From contig CBDETC010000001.1 in the NCBI GenBank assembly GCA_965242845.1, positions 558,001 to 622,000 of the forward strand: DNA of 64,000 nucleotides, read 5' to 3'. Below the pieces are notes generated by a model that was not told the origin of the DNA, made no database searches, and saw only the letters and a list, made by a program, of their open reading frames with translations. Below, piece after piece: positions 33,876-42,332 of this stretch; position 1 is the first letter of the stretch; every line of letters starts with the position of its first letter. Origin of the DNA: RHLJ01 sp965242845. GTDB taxonomy: Bacteria > Bacteroidota > Rhodothermia > Balneolales > Balneolaceae. The translations under genes were made by a program, and so were the position numbers.

Positions 33876-36800
33876 TCACATATTTCTTCTATACTGACCT
33901 CCTACTTCATAGAGTGCATGAGAGATTTGTCCTAAGGAAGCTACTTTAACCGTTTCCATTAGTTCTTCGAAAATATTACCATTTGTTCTGGCAACGGTTT
34001 TAAGACGACCTAATGCTTTTTGGGCTTCATCCTCATTTCGATTCCAGAAAGATTCGAGATTGGTAATCTGTTGTTTCTTTTCCTCTTCGGTAGACCGGAT
34101 AAGTTCTACCGGTTTATTTTCTTCTTCACTTCCTTTACCGAAGAAAGTATTCACTCCAATAATAGGAAGTTCGCCACTATGTTTTTTGCTTTCGTAAAAG
34201 AGACTTTCATCCTGGATCTTTCCACGCTGGTACATGCTTTCCATTGCACCAAGCACTCCTCCCCGATCAGTAATTCGATCAAATTCGGTGAGTATTGCTT
34301 CCTCTACTAAATCCGTGAGCTCATCAATGAAGAAGGACCCTTGATTGATGTTCTCATTCTTAGCTGTTCCGAGCTCTTTATTAATGATCATTTGGATAGC
34401 TAATGCCCTTCGAACTGACTCCTCAGTCGGAGTGGTAATTGCTTCATCATAAGCATTGGTATGCAATGAGTTACAATTATCATATATCGCCAATAAAGCT
34501 TGCAGTGTAGTTCGAATATCATTGAACTGAATCTCCTGGGCGTGTAAAGAACGGCCACTAGTTTGAATATGATATTTCAGCTTTTGGGATCGATCATTCG
34601 CTTCATATTTATTCTTCATAGAAACCGCCCAAATTCTTCTGGCAACCCTACCAATAACCGAATATTCAGGGTCTAGTCCATTGCTGAAGAAGAAAGAAAG
34701 GTTGTGTGCAAAGTCATCAATATTCAATCCCCTGGCGAGATAATACTCTACATAAGTAAATCCATTAGCTAATGTGAACGCCGCCTGAGTGACCGGGTTA
34801 GCTCCTGCTTCTGCGATATGGTATCCGGAAATAGAAACAGAGTAGTAGTTTCTCACTTGATGTTGAGTAAAGTATTCCTGGATATCTCCCATCATCTTAA
34901 GTGCAAACTCTGTAGAGAAAATACAGGTGTTCTGAGCCTGATCTTCTTTTAGAATATCTGCCTGTACGGTACCTCGTACTACGCTGAGGGCCTGGGCTTT
35001 AATCTTTTTGTACGTTTCCTCATCTACTAACTTGTCGCCCGTAATGCCCAAAAGGCCCAATCCAAATTCATTATTTCCTTTAGGGATTTCATTAGAATAC
35101 ACCGGAACAGGTACTCCCAGGTTTTCAAAATGATTATGAACCTTCTTTAGAGCTTCTTCCCACTTCCCTTCCGATTTGAGATATCGCTCTACCTCTTGAT
35201 CAATTGCCGTATTCATAAACATGGCCAGGATCATAGGTGCCGGACCATTAATGGTCATAGATACAGAAGTAGTTGGTTTTGTAAGCTCAAACCCGGAATA
35301 CAGCTTCTTCATGTCATCAAGCGTACAAATACTCACTCCAGAATTTCCAATCTTTCCATAGATGTCAGGCCTAAAGCCCGGATCTTCACCATATAGAGTT
35401 ACGGAATCAAAAGCGGTTGAAAGCCGGGCAGCTGGCAATCCCTCGCTTACAAAGTGGAATCGTTTATTGGTCCGTTCAGGAGTTCCTTCTCCTGCAAACA
35501 TTCTCGTTGGGTCTTCTCCCTCTCGTTTAAAAGGAAATACGCCTGCCGTGTAAGGAAAATATCCCGGCAGATTCTCTTTCAACGCAAAGCGAAGCCTTTC
35601 ACCCGCATTTTTTGCTTTAGGAAGTGCCACCCTGGGGATTTGGAGACCACTTAATGACTCTCGGTAAAGCTTATTTTTGATCACTTTATCCCGAATCTGG
35701 ATATCAAAGCTTTCTTCCTGATATTTATTTGTCAGGTCATCCCAGTTCTCAAGGATATTTTTAGGGCCCCTATCTAATTCATCTTCCCACCTGGTTTGCA
35801 ATGCCTCAAGAGGAGTCAGTAACTCTCCACTTACTTCGCTAGTTGAATCTTCAAGCTGAGCTAACGCTCCTTTTACCTGATCCCATTTGGAAGCTATTTC
35901 AACTTGCTGCTCGGCCCATTGGTGGTAATTTCTAACTGTTTCAGAGATCTCGGATAAATAGCGAACTCGCTTACCAGGAATGATAGACTGAGACTGAATA
36001 TCGTCAGATGGCCTAGAATTGGTATATATCTTTGGCTCCCAGTTAATCGAGTATTCTATATTGATTCGATCAACAAGAGCCTTAAAAAGGCGATTTACCC
36101 CTTCATCATTAAATTGAGCTGCAATGGTAGGAAATACAGCCATTTCTTCGGGATTCGTGTGCCACTGACCTGAGTTTCGCTGCATTTGCTTTCGAACATC
36201 CCGGAGAGCATCCATCGACCCCTTCTTTTCAAACTTATTCAATACCACAATATCAGCAAGGTCCAGCATATTGATCTTTTCAAGCTGAGTAGCTGCACCA
36301 TATTCGCTGGTCATCACATAAATCGGGATATCAGTCAGATCTACGATTTCAGTTCCACTTTGTCCTATCCCGCTTGTTTCTACAATGATTAAGTCAAAAC
36401 CAGCAACTTTATACAATTCAATAACAGCTTCTAAAGCCGCACTTGTAGATCTGTTCGAAGCTCTGGTTGCCAAACTCCTCATAAACACTCTATGAGTATC
36501 TATACTGTTCATTCTGATTCGATCCCCCAGAAGTGCTCCACCTGTTTTTAAGCGGGATGGATCTACTGAAATTATACCAATAGATAACTCTTCAAATTCT
36601 GTAAGAAAACGACGCACTATTTCATCAGTGAGCGAGCTTTTACCTGCTCCGCCAGTTCCGGTAATACCTAATAGTGGAGTACGATTTTTAGAATCATATT
36701 CAAGCTTTTTCCCTTTGCTAATCAGATGGTTAGCCGAATCATATAAAAGTAAATCTTCCCTGTTATTTTCTAATGCAGTAATTGCTTTAGCAAGACTTAT

Positions 36801-37343
36801 AACATCCTTTTCTTGCAACTTCTGGGCATCAAAATCTCCCATTTCAACCGGGTCAAAATCACACTCTCTGAGCATGAAATTGATCATTCCCTGAAGACCC
36901 ATTTTGCTTCCATCTTCCACTGAAAAAATCCGGGTTACGCCAGATGCATGGAGATCATCAATCTCTTCCTGTACGATTACTCCACCTCCACCACCAAATA
37001 CTTTGATGTGACCTGCCCCATGTTCTTCAAGTAATTCAATCATATACTTGAAATACTCGACATGCCCACCCTGATAAGAACTAATGGCTATACCCTGTAC
37101 ATCTTCCTGGATTGCACAATTAACTATTTCATGTACCGAACGATTATGGCCCAGGTGAATTACTTCAGCACCGCTGCTCTGTAATATCCTTCGCATGATA
37201 TTGATACTCGCATCATGTCCATCAAATAAACTGGCTGCCGTAACAAATCGAATCTTATGTTTCGATGTATATGGAGAATTCTGGTCTGCAGGTAGATTCG
37301 AATTACTCTCTTTTGATTTTACTTCTTTTGTTTTAATTGACAT
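33876..37343 (-). CDS. icmF: Fused acyl-CoA mutase IcmF (adenosylcobalamin-dependent)
   Basis: A 1155-residue fusion that interconverts isobutyryl-CoA and n-butyryl-CoA (or related acyl-CoAs) using coenzyme B12. Order: B12-binding domain with DGHDASI (axial His) and a VFGGGGGVI loop (about 28-165); MeaB-like GTPase chaperone with GTGGAGKSS and a conserved NKFEKK (about 215-425); linker; TIM-barrel mutase domain (about 560-1155, TPERTNKRFHFVSEGLPAARLSTAFD). The fused GTPase protects and reloads the cofactor. The gene is monocistronic; no cobalamin riboswitch is visible in its 114-nt upstream gap. Confidence 0.93.
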   Translation of the reverse strand: MSIKTKEVKSKESNSNLPADQNSPYTSKHKIRFVTAASLFDGHDASINIMRRILQSSGAEVIHLGHNRSVHEIVNCAIQEDVQGIAISSYQGGHVEYFKYMIELLEEHGAGHIKVFGGGGGVIVQEEIDDLHASGVTRIFSVEDGSKMGLQGMINFMLRECDFDPVEMGDFDAQKLQEKDVISLAKAITALENNREDLLLYDSANHLISKGKKLEYDSKNRTPLLGITGTGGAGKSSLTDEIVRRFLTEFEELSIGIISVDPSRLKTGGALLGDRIRMNSIDTHRVFMRSLATRASNRSTSAALEAVIELYKVAGFDLIIVETSGIGQSGTEIVDLTDIPIYVMTSEYGAATQLEKINMLDLADIVVLNKFEKKGSMDALRDVRKQMQRNSGQWHTNPEEMAVFPTIAAQFNDEGVNRLFKALVDRINIEYSINWEPKIYTNSRPSDDIQSQSIIPGKRVRYLSEISETVRNYHQWAEQQVEIASKWDQVKGALAQLEDSTSEVSGELLTPLEALQTRWEDELDRGPKNILENWDDLTNKYQEESFDIQIRDKVIKNKLYRESLSGLQIPRVALPKAKNAGERLRFALKENLPGYFPYTAGVFPFKREGEDPTRMFAGEGTPERTNKRFHFVSEGLPAARLSTAFDSVTLYGEDPGFRPDIYGKIGNSGVSICTLDDMKKLYSGFELTKPTTSVSMTINGPAPMILAMFMNTAIDQEVERYLKSEGKWEEALKKVHNHFENLGVPVPVYSNEIPKGNNEFGLGLLGITGDKLVDEETYKKIKAQALSVVRGTVQADILKEDQAQNTCIFSTEFALKMMGDIQEYFTQHQVRNYYSVSISGYHIAEAGANPVTQAAFTLANGFTYVEYYLARGLNIDDFAHNLSFFFSNGLDPEYSVIGRVARRIWAVSMKNKYEANDRSQKLKYHIQTSGRSLHAQEIQFNDIRTTLQALLAIYDNCNSLHTNAYDEAITTPTEESVRRALAIQMIINKELGTAKNENINQGSFFIDELTDLVEEAILTEFDRITDRGGVLGAMESMYQRGKIQDESLFYESKKHSGELPIIGVNTFFGKGSEEENKPVELIRSTEEEKKQQITNLESFWNRNEDEAQKALGRLKTVARTNGNIFEELMETVKVASLGQISHALYEVGGQYRRNM

Positions 37344-37372
37344 AAAGTAGTTTCAGTTTATGGAAGCGGTTC

Positions 37373-37380
37373 CAAAGATA
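37373..37380 (-). promoter_or_regulatory. TATCTTTG -7 box for icmF
   Basis: Minus-strand TATCTTTG located 29 nt before the icmF ATG, a perfect TAnnTTTG element. No clear -33 TTG. Confidence 0.5.
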
Positions 37381-37418
37381 AGGATTTGTTCACGCCTTTT
37401 GTAGGCTCTTAACGATAA

Positions 37419-37431
37419 TGTTTATTAAACA
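37419..37431. promoter_or_regulatory. Palindrome TGTTTATTAAACA upstream of icmF
   Basis: A perfect 6-1-6 palindrome between the end of the Ig-like lipoprotein gene and the icmF promoter. It could be a repressor operator or part of a weak terminator; AT-rich palindromes of this size also arise by chance. Confidence 0.3.
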
Positions 37432-37457
37432 ATCAATAATAATCAGGGTTAAAACCG

Positions 37458-39098
37458 CTAAAATTCTAAAATAATTTCTGAGGAAAAACCCTGCCTAACC
37501 TGAACTCCTCGTTGAATATAGTATGGTTCGGGGGCTTCATATGGAAAAGGCAGACCATGATCCCACTTGCTATTGCCATTCTCATCTACAAACACCTTGA
37601 TTGTATATGAAACTGGCGCGAGACTCTGTATTTCAAGACTGTCTGTAAAAGTAGTATCTATTGATATACCGAGTTTTTCATTTTCCAGAAGAAGGCTGAA
37701 TTGTGTGCTATCGCTACTCTCAGACTTTATCATCAGTCCGCCCAGTTGAATTTCGTCCCAAATCTCTGGTGTAAACAACTGACGCCTTCTGGAAAGCGGA
37801 TTCCATACTAGAAACTGGTAATTTAACCCTTCAATCCATGAACCTTGTGGTTGTATAAATAGCTTGTTGTTTATTATTTCTATTGCCGGCCAGTCATTAA
37901 AGCTAACATCTCCTTCTACAACTACAATCGAGTCGGTAATCATTGGATCTTGTATTGGAGCAGCATAGGTAATTTCAACAGCCTGGGAAGGGAAAATTCC
38001 GTTTTGTGTTTCATGCCGCATAATTCGCTGCAATGTTGTATCCGCTTGATTACTTCCTTCAAAAACTATTCCTGAACCAATAGCGACATTTCCTGCAGCA
38101 TCTGTAATACCTGTTAATTGTATTGAATACTCCTGGGTCGCTTCTAACGCCTCCCTTGTTTGGGCAAATGCTACAAATGGATCTTTTTGAGAAGCGTACA
38201 GTACATATCCGGGAGAATATTCCTCGTTAAGGGAGTCCAGAACAGATACAGAAGCCCCTTCTTGCACTGATATATTCTCATTAAATCTAAGTCTTAACCG
38301 ATTTGATGAAAACATACCCACTCCAAGTAATTTGGGTTCGGTAGTATCCGGTTTGGTTATATAGAGTACATCCAGAGTGTCACTACCAGCCTTACCGAGA
38401 GTTATAAACTCTTCTGAAAAAGGCTGAGCATCTTCCCTTCCCTCTTCCCAAATCTTATTTCTGTTTCTGTCATCAACATAAAGAGCTTTATAAACTCCTT
38501 CCCTTAAGTAGGCAAAATTAAATTCTCCAGAAGTATCTGTTTCAGCCTGATAGGTTGCTTTTTGAGAGAAATCGATCGGCTCCCGATATAGCAATACCTT
38601 TACAGCATCTGCTGACCTGCCACTTTCTGCTTCTTTAATTCGCCCGGTAATAGTTCCTTCGTCAATTTCATTTCCTGTAGATACTGCAACTATAATAGGT
38701 TTCCCCATTTTATTTCTTCTTGTATCAGTAATATTTCCCCCCAGGGTAACAATGATAGTAGTTGAATCAGGTAAAGGGTCAGTAAATTGTATTGAGAGTT
38801 TTTTCTTTTTCCACCTTAATCGATATTCAAGGTCAAGATCAGGCTCAACGGTAATGTTAGCAGGGACAGAAGATCTTTGAATAAACTCAGAAAACTGAAA
38901 CTCAAAAGTGTCTCCTGTGAAATTTGTCGAACCCGGTAATGGTGTTGTTTCTAATACTCTTGGAGCTTGTTTATCGGGTGGGCCACCAGTTGGAGCAATT
39001 GGAGTTGCACAGCTGTATGTCACTAAAAAAAAGACTAACACCAAAATGTGATATAACAAGGGATTTTTTTTGGCGTAATTTTGTGTGAGCTTAATCAT
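37458..39098 (-). CDS. Lipoprotein with bacterial Ig-like domains (SbsA/Ig_5-like)
   Basis: A 546-residue surface lipoprotein. ATG 39098 gives a signal ending LVFFLVTYSC with Cys as the acylation site; the longer frame from 39209 would overlap the divergent gene's start. After the Cys comes APTGGPPDKQAPRVLETTPLPG, the hallmark of an Ig-like family common in Bacteroidota. Several beta-rich domains follow, including a carboxypeptidase-regulatory-like part (GEFNFAYLREGVYKALYVDDRNRN). Function unknown, probably outer-membrane attached. Confidence 0.8.
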   Translation of the reverse strand: MIKLTQNYAKKNPLLYHILVLVFFLVTYSCATPIAPTGGPPDKQAPRVLETTPLPGSTNFTGDTFEFQFSEFIQRSSVPANITVEPDLDLEYRLRWKKKKLSIQFTDPLPDSTTIIVTLGGNITDTRRNKMGKPIIVAVSTGNEIDEGTITGRIKEAESGRSADAVKVLLYREPIDFSQKATYQAETDTSGEFNFAYLREGVYKALYVDDRNRNKIWEEGREDAQPFSEEFITLGKAGSDTLDVLYITKPDTTEPKLLGVGMFSSNRLRLRFNENISVQEGASVSVLDSLNEEYSPGYVLYASQKDPFVAFAQTREALEATQEYSIQLTGITDAAGNVAIGSGIVFEGSNQADTTLQRIMRHETQNGIFPSQAVEITYAAPIQDPMITDSIVVVEGDVSFNDWPAIEIINNKLFIQPQGSWIEGLNYQFLVWNPLSRRRQLFTPEIWDEIQLGGLMIKSESSDSTQFSLLLENEKLGISIDTTFTDSLEIQSLAPVSYTIKVFVDENGNSKWDHGLPFPYEAPEPYYIQRGVQVRQGFSSEIILEF

Positions 39099-39102
39099 CG
39101 AG

Positions 39103-39110
39103 CAAATATA
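39103..39110 (-). promoter_or_regulatory. TATATTTG -7 box almost touching the lipoprotein start
   Basis: Minus-strand TATATTTG matches TAnnTTTG. It ends only 4 nt before ATG 39098, so the transcript would have almost no leader. Confidence 0.35.
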
Positions 39111-39150
39111 CAAACGGGATTTAAAACTTATGAGGTTGATCAAAAAATAG

Positions 39151-40476
39151 ATGGGGAAGAAAAAAGAAAATAAAAACTCTTTTGGTACCAGGCTGGTGCT
39201 CCCATTCATTTTACTTGTTCTTGCAAGCTGCCAGTCTTATCTCCTTGATGATGCCCAGTATGACCTTCGAGATTCTTTTTCGGAAGGTGATTTCGCCAAA
39301 TCAGAACAGCTGCTAAAGAATTTTGATCAGCAAAACCTATACAAGAGTAAAGACGCCGTGCTTTGGAATCTTGAAAACGGAATGATCTATCGGTTTGCTG
39401 GCAAATATGACACCAGCACTACTTTTTTAAGTCAGGCTGAATTAGAAATTGAGGACAACTATACCAAAAGTATAAGCACCGGCTTCAAATCACTAATTGC
39501 CAACGATAATAAACTGGCTTATGACGGGGAACCTTATGAGAATGTGTACCTAAACGCATTCAAAGCCTTGAACTTTGTTCATCTTAAAGATTGGGAAGGT
39601 GCGCTGGTTGAAACCCGGCGAATGAGTTTTAAGATGGAGCAACTGGATATAAAGATTAAAGGGTTGGCTGATGCTTTTTCAAAGGCAGATAGTTCTGGTA
39701 AAGGAGAATGGGAGTCTAAAAAAGTAAACATTCAAAACAGCGCTTTTGCTCATTATCTCTCAACCGTTTTATACGCCAAAACTGGAAGACCAGACAATGC
39801 TCGTATAGAATTTGAAAAGATTGGAATAGCCTTTCGAGACCAGGCAGCTCTTGGAGATTATGAGCCCTTTGATACCAAAGAACTTGAATACCTGAAAGAC
39901 CCAACTACTTATAATGTACTCCTAACAAGTTTTACAGGGCAGTCCCCCATTAAGTATCAGGATGATGTTCGATTATTTCTTGATGAAGGCTATATAAAAT
40001 TTTCCTTCCCCTCGGTAGAATTATACCCAACACAAGTACATAATGTACGGGCTGTGATAAATGGGAAAAGAGATCTCAATCTTCATCTTATTGAGGAAAT
40101 GGATCTCGTTTCAAAAGAAATCTATCGAGCTAAACAACCCATTATCTATACCAGGGCTTTCCTGCGATCATTGTTTAAAGCAGGTGGTACATCTTTAATT
40201 TCTAATGCAATTGAAGAAGAAAGTAAAGGTGCAGGATTCATTGCGAAAGCTCTAAGCCTGTTATATAAAGAAGCCAGCGAAAAAGCTGACTTAAGGGCAT
40301 GGCAAACTATGCCAGGACAAGCCTGGATGCATGCTATCGATCTTCCGATAGGAACTAATACCGTAACCCTTGAATACCTCTCCTCTACCGGCAGGGTTAT
40401 GTATGCCGAAGAGTATGAAGTGGACATAACAGAAAATACTGACCTCGAACTAATAGAATCGATTTTTTCAAAATGA
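39151..40476 (+). CDS. COG3014-like lipoprotein with TPR-type repeats
   Basis: A 441-residue lipoprotein: signal VLPFILLVLASC, then helical repeats (DFAKSEQLLKNF; YRFAGKYDTSTTFLSQAELEIEDNYTKSI) and the conserved block AYDGEPYENVYLNAFKALNFVHLKDWEGALVETRR seen in COG3014 proteins. The family commonly sits beside LpoB-like genes, as here (4-nt overlap or 32-nt gap depending on the start chosen), pointing to a role in regulating peptidoglycan synthases. It is divergent from the Ig-like lipoprotein. Confidence 0.72.
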   Translation: MGKKKENKNSFGTRLVLPFILLVLASCQSYLLDDAQYDLRDSFSEGDFAKSEQLLKNFDQQNLYKSKDAVLWNLENGMIYRFAGKYDTSTTFLSQAELEIEDNYTKSISTGFKSLIANDNKLAYDGEPYENVYLNAFKALNFVHLKDWEGALVETRRMSFKMEQLDIKIKGLADAFSKADSSGKGEWESKKVNIQNSAFAHYLSTVLYAKTGRPDNARIEFEKIGIAFRDQAALGDYEPFDTKELEYLKDPTTYNVLLTSFTGQSPIKYQDDVRLFLDEGYIKFSFPSVELYPTQVHNVRAVINGKRDLNLHLIEEMDLVSKEIYRAKQPIIYTRAFLRSLFKAGGTSLISNAIEEESKGAGFIAKALSLLYKEASEKADLRAWQTMPGQAWMHAIDLPIGTNTVTLEYLSSTGRVMYAEEYEVDITENTDLELIESIFSK

Positions 40477-40508
40477 ACATAATTAACCAAAACCAACAAG
40501 CAACTACC

Positions 40509-41114
40509 ATGAAATACACTCTATTGAGTACGCTAATGATACTCATGGCCATAACCGCATGCCGTCCATCAAATGAAGTTTCCCGGATCGACCCCGGAAC
40601 AACGACTGATTTGTCAGGAAGATGGAATGATACCGATGCTCGTTTAGTAGCAGAAGAAATGATCAGTGATGCACTTACTAAACCCTGGCTGAATCAGTTC
40701 AGCAGAGACAGTCAGAAGCCTCCTGTTTTAATTCTAGGGAGAGTTAGAAACGAAAGCATGGAGCACATTGATACCGAAGTGTTTACTAAAGAAATGGAAC
40801 GAGCATTTGTTAATTCCGGATCTGTTTCGGTCGTAGCTAATTCAGAGGAGCGACAACAAATCCGTGATGAGCGTGCTGACCAACAAGATTTTGCTTCTTT
40901 TGAAACCACAAAGAGAATGGCTCAGGAGCTGGGAGCGGATTTTATGATGATTGGCAATATTAATTCTATTGTTGATGAAACCGTTGATAACAGAACCGTT
41001 GCCGTTTTCTACACCGTTAACCTTGAGCTTGTCAATGTTGAGTCAAACCAAAAAGTTTGGATCGGTAATAAGAAGATCAAAAAGCTTATTGAACGAAGAA
41101 ACTACAGAGGGTAA
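40509..41114 (+). CDS. LpoB-like lipoprotein (penicillin-binding-protein activator)
   Basis: A 201-residue lipoprotein with signal MKYTLLSTLMILMAITAC and an LpoB/CsgG-like alpha-beta domain (PPVLILGRVRNESMEHIDTEVF ... LGADFMMIGNINSI ... VNVESNQKVWIG). LpoB activates class A penicillin-binding proteins from the outer membrane. I place the start at ATG 40509 for its signal peptide; ATG 40473 (overlapping the previous stop by 4 nt) would add 12 polar residues. A very strong terminator follows. Confidence 0.78.
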   Translation: MKYTLLSTLMILMAITACRPSNEVSRIDPGTTTDLSGRWNDTDARLVAEEMISDALTKPWLNQFSRDSQKPPVLILGRVRNESMEHIDTEVFTKEMERAFVNSGSVSVVANSEERQQIRDERADQQDFASFETTKRMAQELGADFMMIGNINSIVDETVDNRTVAVFYTVNLELVNVESNQKVWIGNKKIKKLIERRNYRG

Positions 41115-41136
41115 AATTCCTCTCGCTAATTTATCC

Positions 41137-41168
41137 AGGCTTTCTGATTTTCAGAAAGCCTTTTTTTT
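41137..41168 (+). terminator. Strong terminator after the LpoB-like gene
   Basis: AGGCTTTCTGA (41137-41147) pairs perfectly with TCAGAAAGCCT (41151-41161) around TTT, followed by a run of Ts to 41168. Confidence 0.92.
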
Positions 41169-41171
41169 GAA

Positions 41172-42281
41172 ATAGATACAATTAACCGATTAGATAGACA
41201 TATCGATTTCTGCATTTTAGGAGCAGGACTAGCCGGGATTAGCCTTGCTCACGAACTTTCAAAAAGAAATGTATCGGTTTGTGTTGTTGACCCTAACGGA
41301 GTTGCAGGCGGAGCCTCTGGCACACCAATAGGCTTAGTAAACCCGGCTGGTGGGCGTTTCGCATCGTTAGCCTGGAAAGCAGAGCAGTGTTACTCTTCTA
41401 TTCTCGATAATCTTCGATTTGTAAGTGAACAAATAGGAGCTTCTTTTTTTGCTAATACTGGAGTACTCCGCCCAGCTCTTGATGAAGAGATTGCCACTAA
41501 GATGTTCAACAACGTTAAAAATAAAGACTGGCCAGACGACTGGATATCCTGGTTGAGTGAACAAGAGATAAAGGCATTCCATCCAGGAATTAACTGCATT
41601 GGAGGTGGTATATGGCTTCCCATAGGTCTCACCGTAAATATTCCCAGCTACCTTTCGAATTTTACTGAACTTCTTAAGAAGAATGGTGTGTCCTTTTTGA
41701 TTGATCAATCTTATACCCTTTCGAGGATAGATAAGAATTGGAGCATTACCTCTAGCGATGGTCTTTCTTTCTCTGCAAAGCATGTAGTTTTCTGTACAGG
41801 GTCGTCAATCATCGATGGAAAAGAGTGGTCAGATCTTCTTGTACACCCTGTTAAAGGACAACTTGCTGTTTTTAGATCTGGAAATCCACTACCCTTTAAA
41901 CATGCCGTCTCTGCACTTGGATACATTGCGTCCTTATCTGAAAAAGAATTTGTGGTTGGAAGTACCTATGAGCATAAGTTTGATCATCCTGACCCTGATC
42001 AACAAGGATTAGATTACTTACTTAACCGCTTTAACAAGGTGCTACCTGAACTTGCTTCAAATTCAACGCTCGCGGGAAACTGGTCGGGAATACGGCTTTC
42101 CACTCCAAATCGAAAACCAATTCTTGGACATCATAAAACGATTGAAAACAGTTCTGTTTTTTGTGGGCTGGCTTCCAAAGGATTGCTTTATTCCGCTTAT
42201 CTATCCAGGCTAATGGCTGAATTTCTACTGGAAGAGAAAGAACTTCCCAAAGAAGTCTCAATAGATAGGTTCACTAAATAA
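41172..42281 (+). CDS. FAD-dependent oxidoreductase (DAO family) without a standard start codon
   Basis: A DAO-type flavoprotein of about 369 residues. The dinucleotide-binding fold DFCILGAGLAGISLAHELSK, the GLVNPAGGR block and the C-terminal GNWSGIRLSTPNRKPILG are intact, so the gene looks functional. However, between the last in-frame stop (41145-41147, inside the terminator) and the fold there is no ATG, GTG or TTG. Candidates are ATA 41172 and ATT 41181. Either a rare start codon is used or the start was mutated. It amounts to an amine or amino-acid oxidase-like enzyme of unknown substrate. Confidence 0.75.
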   Translation: MDTINRLDRHIDFCILGAGLAGISLAHELSKRNVSVCVVDPNGVAGGASGTPIGLVNPAGGRFASLAWKAEQCYSSILDNLRFVSEQIGASFFANTGVLRPALDEEIATKMFNNVKNKDWPDDWISWLSEQEIKAFHPGINCIGGGIWLPIGLTVNIPSYLSNFTELLKKNGVSFLIDQSYTLSRIDKNWSITSSDGLSFSAKHVVFCTGSSIIDGKEWSDLLVHPVKGQLAVFRSGNPLPFKHAVSALGYIASLSEKEFVVGSTYEHKFDHPDPDQQGLDYLLNRFNKVLPELASNSTLAGNWSGIRLSTPNRKPILGHHKTIENSSVFCGLASKGLLYSAYLSRLMAEFLLEEKELPKEVSIDRFTK

Positions 42282-42284
42282 AAA

Positions 42285-42312
42285 AAGCCCCCATGTTTAA
42301 ACAAGGGGGCTT
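42285..42312. terminator. Bidirectional terminator between convergent genes
   Basis: AAGCCCCC (42285-42292) pairs with GGGGGCTT (42305-42312); the loop contains the inner palindrome TGTTTAAACA, so the whole element folds into one long stem with an A-A mismatch. A-run before and TTAAAT after suit use from both sides. Confidence 0.88.
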
Positions 42313-42332
42313 AAATGAAAACCAGTTTTTTA

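Noticed and set aside
37344..37457. Cobalamin riboswitch expected upstream of the B12-dependent icmF
   Set aside because: The gap is only 114 nt and shows no B12-box-like sequence; none can be supported.
39099..39209. Longer N-terminus for the Ig-like lipoprotein (37 extra residues)
   Set aside because: It would bury the lipoprotein signal and overlap the divergent gene's start.
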